From Pseudomonadota bacterium (GTDB lineage: Bacteria; Pseudomonadota; Gammaproteobacteria; Steroidobacterales; Steroidobacteraceae), in contig JAEZCN010000007.1 of the NCBI GenBank assembly GCA_023433515.1, forward strand, positions 1-17,716: DNA of 17,716 nucleotides, in the 5' to 3' direction. This document shows, piece after piece, positions 14,954 through 17,716 of the stretch. The notes under the pieces were generated by a model. It ran no database searches and was not told where the DNA came from. It saw nothing but the letters and a program-made list of their open reading frames with translations. The translations under genes were made by a program, and so were the position numbers. How positions within the stretch are numbered: position 1 is the stretch's first letter; each line of letters begins with the position of its first letter.

Positions 14954-14954
14954 T
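14949..14954 (+). promoter_or_regulatory. Possible -10 box ahead of the FKBP gene
   Basis: TATAAT overlaps the stop codon of the AAA+ gene, 34-39 bases before the FKBP start. No matching -35 is apparent at the right distance, and it may be chance. Confidence 0.25.
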
Positions 14955-14987
14955 CCGGGCCCTCACACTCGATGGGAGGTCCTCGCG

Positions 14988-15482
14988 ATGAGAACGAAGT
15001 CACTGGCATTCGCGTTGCTCGCTTGCCTGTTCGTGGCCTGTTCGCAGCGCGAGAAACCCGCCACGCCGGTCTCTGACGATGCGGCGCCGTCGGCGACATC
15101 CTCATCCGCCGATCAACCTGCCCCAGGAGCCGAAAACATGACATTGCAGAAAATCGACATCGCGCCCGGATCGGGAGCCGAGATCAAGTCCGGACAGTTC
15201 GCGTTGGTCCACTACACAGGCTGGCTGTACGACGCGGCCGCGCCCGAAAACAAGGGCAAGAAATTCGACAGTTCGGTCGATCGCAACGAGCCCTTCGAGT
15301 TTCCGGTCGGTGGCCAGCGCGTCATCCCCGGGTGGGACGAAGGCGTGGTGGGCATGAAGGTCGGCGGCAAGCGCCGACTCATCATTCCGCCCGAGATGGG
15401 ATACGGCGATCGTGGCGCGGGTGGTGTGATCCCGGGCGGCGCCACGCTGGTGTTCGACGTCGAACTGGTTGAGATCCGTTGA
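14988..15482 (+). CDS. FKBP-type peptidyl-prolyl cis-trans isomerase, lipoprotein
   Basis: A 164-residue FKBP that speeds cis-trans isomerisation at proline bonds, here outside the cytoplasm. The signal peptide ends in a lipobox, FVAC, so C18 is the likely lipidation site. A disordered Ala/Ser/Pro linker (21-50) leads to one FKBP domain (about 55-164). Pocket residues typical of FKBPs are present: Y76 in VHYTGW, the FDSS segment at 93-96, RVIPGWDEG at 111-119 and GYGDRGAGGVIPGG. GGAGG lies about 9 bases before the ATG. The 34-base gap from the AAA+ gene includes a TATAAT (14949-14954), so a separate promoter is possible, though no -35 is clear. Its stop shares one base with the next start (TGATG). 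It is a MIP/FklB-like single-domain type, lacking the MIP dimerisation helix. Confidence 0.92.
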   Translation: MRTKSLAFALLACLFVACSQREKPATPVSDDAAPSATSSSADQPAPGAENMTLQKIDIAPGSGAEIKSGQFALVHYTGWLYDAAAPENKGKKFDSSVDRNEPFEFPVGGQRVIPGWDEGVVGMKVGGKRRLIIPPEMGYGDRGAGGVIPGGATLVFDVELVEIR

Positions 15483-16768
15483 TGCGGCGCGCGGTCGTCG
15501 CGCTGGCGCTGACTACTGTCCTCGCGGCCGCGGCGGCGCAGGCAGCCACGCTGGTGCATGCCGGCCGCCTGATCGACGGAGTTTCGGATGACGTCCGGAC
15601 CAACCAGACGGTGGTCGTGGAGAACGGCCGGATCACCGCGATCGAGGCCGGCTTCCGCCAGCCCGCTCCCGGCGATCGCGTGATCGATCTGAAGCAGGGC
15701 ACGCTCATGCCCGGCTGGTTCGACATGCACGTGCACATCACGGGCGAATACAGCCGCACGTCCGAGATCGACAGTTACAAGAAGAACGAGGGCGACGTCG
15801 TCGTCGACGGCGTGGTCTACGCGAAGCGCACGCTCGAAGCGGGCTTCACGACCGTGCGCGACCTGGGCGATGCGTATCGCGCGGCGATCTCGCTGCGTAA
15901 TGCGATCAACGCGGGCAAGGTGCCGGGTCCGCGCATCGTCGCGGCGGGCAAGGCCATCGCCACCACCGGCGGCCACGCCGATCCCACGAACGGCTGGGCG
16001 CGCAAGTTTCCGGCCGATCCAGGCCCGAGCGACGGCGTCATCAACGGCGTCGAGGACGCGCGCAAGGCGGTGCGGCAGCGATACAAGGACGGCTCCGACA
16101 CCATCAAGATCACGGCCACGGGCGGCGTGTTGTCGATCGCGAAGAACGGCCTCAATCCGCAGATGACGGAGGAGGAGATCCGCGCCATCGTGGCGACCGC
16201 GCGCGACTACGGCTTCAGGGTCGCGGCGCATGGCCACGGCACCGAGGGAATCAAGCGCGCGATCCGCGGCGGTGTCGATTCGATCGAACACGGCACCTTC
16301 ATGGACGAAGAGGGCATGAAGCTCATGAAGGAGCGCGGCACCTACTACGTGCCGACCATCTCGGCCGGGCGCTGGGTGTTCGACCAGGCGCAGGATCCAA
16401 ACTACTTTCCGCCGGTCGTGCGTCCCAAGGCGCTGCAGGTGGGCCCGCAGATCCAGGGTACGTTCGCCAAGGCGTACAAGTCCGGCGTGAAGATCATGTT
16501 CGGCACCGATACGGGTGTCGGCAAACACGGTGACAACGCGCGCGAGTTCGCGCTCATGGTCGAAAGCGGCATGCCCGCGATGGAGGCGATCCGCGCCGCG
16601 ACCTCGGTTCCCGCGAAGTTTCTCGACCTGTTCGACCAGACCGGCAGCATCGCGGTGGGCAAGCTCGGCGAGCTGGTCGGAGTGCCGGGCGATCCGCTCA
16701 CCGACATCGAGGTCACGGAGCGCGTGGTGTTCGTCATGAAGGACGACACCGTCTACAAGGCCCCGTGA
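15482..16768 (+). CDS. Exported metal-dependent amidohydrolase (imidazolonepropionase/Xaa-Pro dipeptidase-like)
   Basis: A 428-residue amidohydrolase-superfamily enzyme with a signal peptide (cleavage near AAAAQA/A, residue 21), so it acts in the periplasm or outside. The beta-sandwich edge (TLVHAGRLIDGV) precedes the TIM barrel. Metal ligands are visible: H83 and H85 in DMHVH, likely carboxylated K209 in TIKITATGG, H250 in AAHGHG, H270 in IEHGTF, and D343 in FGTDTG, giving a binuclear site. Close relatives include secreted Xaa-Pro or organophosphate-type dipeptidases and prolidases, so a peptide or amide substrate is likely. The usual ADLVAVPGDPL closing motif appears as GELVGVPGDPL. ATG at 15482 is favoured over TTG 15479, and shares one base with the FKBP stop. 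It is followed with the same TGATG overlap by a hydrolase. Confidence 0.9.
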   Translation: MRRAVVALALTTVLAAAAAQAATLVHAGRLIDGVSDDVRTNQTVVVENGRITAIEAGFRQPAPGDRVIDLKQGTLMPGWFDMHVHITGEYSRTSEIDSYKKNEGDVVVDGVVYAKRTLEAGFTTVRDLGDAYRAAISLRNAINAGKVPGPRIVAAGKAIATTGGHADPTNGWARKFPADPGPSDGVINGVEDARKAVRQRYKDGSDTIKITATGGVLSIAKNGLNPQMTEEEIRAIVATARDYGFRVAAHGHGTEGIKRAIRGGVDSIEHGTFMDEEGMKLMKERGTYYVPTISAGRWVFDQAQDPNYFPPVVRPKALQVGPQIQGTFAKAYKSGVKIMFGTDTGVGKHGDNAREFALMVESGMPAMEAIRAATSVPAKFLDLFDQTGSIAVGKLGELVGVPGDPLTDIEVTERVVFVMKDDTVYKAP

Positions 16769-17391
16769 TGCACACGGAAGTCCTGACGCTCGCGGGACCC
16801 GCCGGCGCGCTGGAAGCAAAGCTCGAATACGAGGACACCGAGGCCGCGCCCACGGCGTTCGGCGTCGTCTGCCACCCGCATCCGCTGTTCGGCGGCACCA
16901 TGGACAACAAGGTGACGCACGTACTCGCACGGGCGATGATCGAACGTGGTGCGCCGGCGTTTCGCTTCAATTTCCGCGGCGTCGGCGCGAGCGGCGGCGC
17001 GTTCGACAACGGGCGCGGCGAAGTGGACGACCTGGCGGCCGTCGTGGCGGAAGGTCGTCGGCGTTACCCGTCCGCCGCGCTGTGGTTAGGTGGCTTCTCG
17101 TTCGGCGCCTTCGTCGCGCTGCGGGCGGCGGAGCGCCTGGCGCCCGCGAAACTCGTGGCCGTGGCGCCGCCCGTGGCGCGCTTCGAGCTGGGCGACGTGG
17201 CGCATCCGGATTGCGACTGGATGCTGGTGCAGGGCGATGCCGACGACGTCGTCCCGCCGGATGCCGTGCTCGCCTGGGCGGAGAAGCAACCTCACAAACC
17301 CAGGCTGCACGTGCTCGCCGGCGCAGGCCATTTCTTCCACGGCCGGCTGCACGACCTCAAACCACTCGTACTCGATTTCCTCGGGTCCTGA
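16768..17391 (+). CDS. Alpha/beta hydrolase, cytoplasmic
   Basis: A 207-residue serine hydrolase with no signal peptide. The opening block CHPHPLFGGTMDNKV (35-49) and FNFRGVGASGG (68-78) are hallmarks of a small family of alpha/beta hydrolases near the dienelactone hydrolase group. The nucleophile is S111 in GGFSFG, the acid is probably D160 in QGDADDVVPP, and the base is H188 in GAGHFF. The expected reaction is ester or thioester hydrolysis; the substrate is not known. The start ATG 16768 shares one base with the amidohydrolase stop; GTG 16765 is a less likely alternative. It is the last gene in the plus-strand run; a hairpin follows 9 bases after the stop, but without a T run on this strand. 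FKBP and amidohydrolase being exported while this is not argues against a simple shared pathway. Confidence 0.88.
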   Translation: MHTEVLTLAGPAGALEAKLEYEDTEAAPTAFGVVCHPHPLFGGTMDNKVTHVLARAMIERGAPAFRFNFRGVGASGGAFDNGRGEVDDLAAVVAEGRRRYPSAALWLGGFSFGAFVALRAAERLAPAKLVAVAPPVARFELGDVAHPDCDWMLVQGDADDVVPPDAVLAWAEKQPHKPRLHVLAGAGHFFHGRLHDLKPLVLDFLGS

Positions 17392-17429
17392 AAACGCAAA
17401 GAGCCCGTGCGTCAGGGACGCAGGGCTCT
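17391..17429 (-). terminator. Rho-independent terminator for the HU-like gene
   Basis: AGAGCCC at 17400-17406 pairs with GGGCTCT at 17423-17429, extended by TGCGT with ACGCA around a short loop. On the minus strand it is followed by TTTGCGTTTT. It lies between the convergent hydrolase and HU-like genes and may serve both. Confidence 0.8.
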
Positions 17430-17477
17430 CTGGTCGCTTCGCGCGTCGTGGCACGCGCGAGGCAGGGCGCTTTCGTC

Positions 17478-17716
17478 TCAGTTGACGAGCGCCTTGAGGC
17501 TCTTCAGCGGCAGGACGCGAACCTTCTTGGAGGCCGGCTTCGCCTTGAAAACCATCTTTTCCTTCGTGAAGGGGTTGATGCCCTCGCGCGCCTTCGTCGC
17601 GGGCTTCTTCACGACCTTCATCTTGAGCAGGCCGGGCAGCGTGAACAGACCGGGTCCGCGCAGGCTCTTCTTGATGATGCCGTTGAGTGACTCGAATACC
17701 GCGGCCACTTGCTTGC
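17478..17716 (-). CDS. HU/IHF-family DNA-binding protein (5' end outside the window)
   Basis: This encodes the larger part of a small histone-like protein that bends and compacts DNA. The frame begins KQVAAVFESLNGIIKK at the window edge; the usual first helix of about 20 residues lies beyond it. The body contains GLFTLPGLLKMKVVKKPA, GINPFTKEKMVFKAKPASKK and KSLKALVN. The GxFxLPGxxK strand and the NPxTxE-like turn (INPFTKEKM) correspond to HU's GFG and beta-arm region with the intercalating proline. It is very Lys-rich. It differs from canonical HupB and from IhfA/IhfB, and resembles the lineage-specific HU-domain proteins of xanthomonad-type bacteria. A GTG at 17708 is in frame but would truncate the domain, so it is not the true start. 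A terminator follows at 17391-17429. Confidence 0.9.
   Translation of the reverse strand, partial: KQVAAVFESLNGIIKKSLRGPGLFTLPGLLKMKVVKKPATKAREGINPFTKEKMVFKAKPASKKVRVLPLKSLKALVN

Noticed and set aside
15212..16930. Long minus-strand open frame of 572 codons
   Set aside because: Antisense shadow of the FKBP, amidohydrolase and hydrolase genes; no recognisable domain.
1..17716. tRNA, rRNA, CRISPR, insertion sequence, prophage or toxin-antitoxin
   Set aside because: No cloverleaf-like sequence, regular direct repeats with spacers, transposase or integrase motifs, or paired small toxin/antitoxin genes were seen.

Overview
The window is a GC-rich stretch of bacterial chromosome, densely coded, with short intergenic gaps and many start/stop overlaps. 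The gene set suggests a gammaproteobacterium: a full-length PpnN-type nucleotide nucleosidase, an MltD-like lytic transglycosylase, HtpG and an HU-like protein. A GC-rich lineage near Steroidobacterales, Nevskiales or Xanthomonadales is my guess from protein style and base composition; no rRNA or marker phylogeny is available. I see no tRNA, rRNA, insertion sequence, phage gene, CRISPR array or replication origin. It reads as core or conserved accessory chromosome, not an island.

Left part (1-6134). The 3' end of an ABC-transporter ATPase gene is followed by a membrane-anchored HDOD protein, then a gap holding a strongly folded element that ends in a textbook terminator. Next come an overlapping GFA-type zinc protein and GNAT acetyltransferase pair. 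On the minus strand lies a lipoprotein built of TVNG repeats. Its upstream gap of about 430 bases holds a minus-strand terminator and a perfect hairpin, suggesting a small RNA or an attenuated leader. A large LysM-rich lytic transglycosylase follows.

Middle part (6136-10509). A minus-strand small lipoprotein is divergent from an L,D-transpeptidase, so with the transglycosylase this is a small cell-wall neighbourhood. Then come ppnN, a 71-residue unknown protein with an excellent ribosome binding site, an orphan ParA-family ATPase on the minus strand, and an unlisted 36-residue reading frame between parA and htpG.

Right part (10510-17716). Seven plus-strand genes lie head to tail, five of the six junctions with overlaps or gaps of 4 bases or less: htpG, a four-helix membrane protein, a TPR protein with two C-terminal membrane helices, a helical/polyproline/AAA+ ATPase, an FKBP lipoprotein, an exported amidohydrolase and an alpha/beta hydrolase. 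The membrane protein/TPR/AAA+ trio is the best candidate for an undescribed system: it looks like a membrane-tethered AAA+ remodelling machine coupled to the Hsp90 gene. The window ends in a minus-strand HU-like gene cut by the edge, with its terminator between it and the hydrolase.
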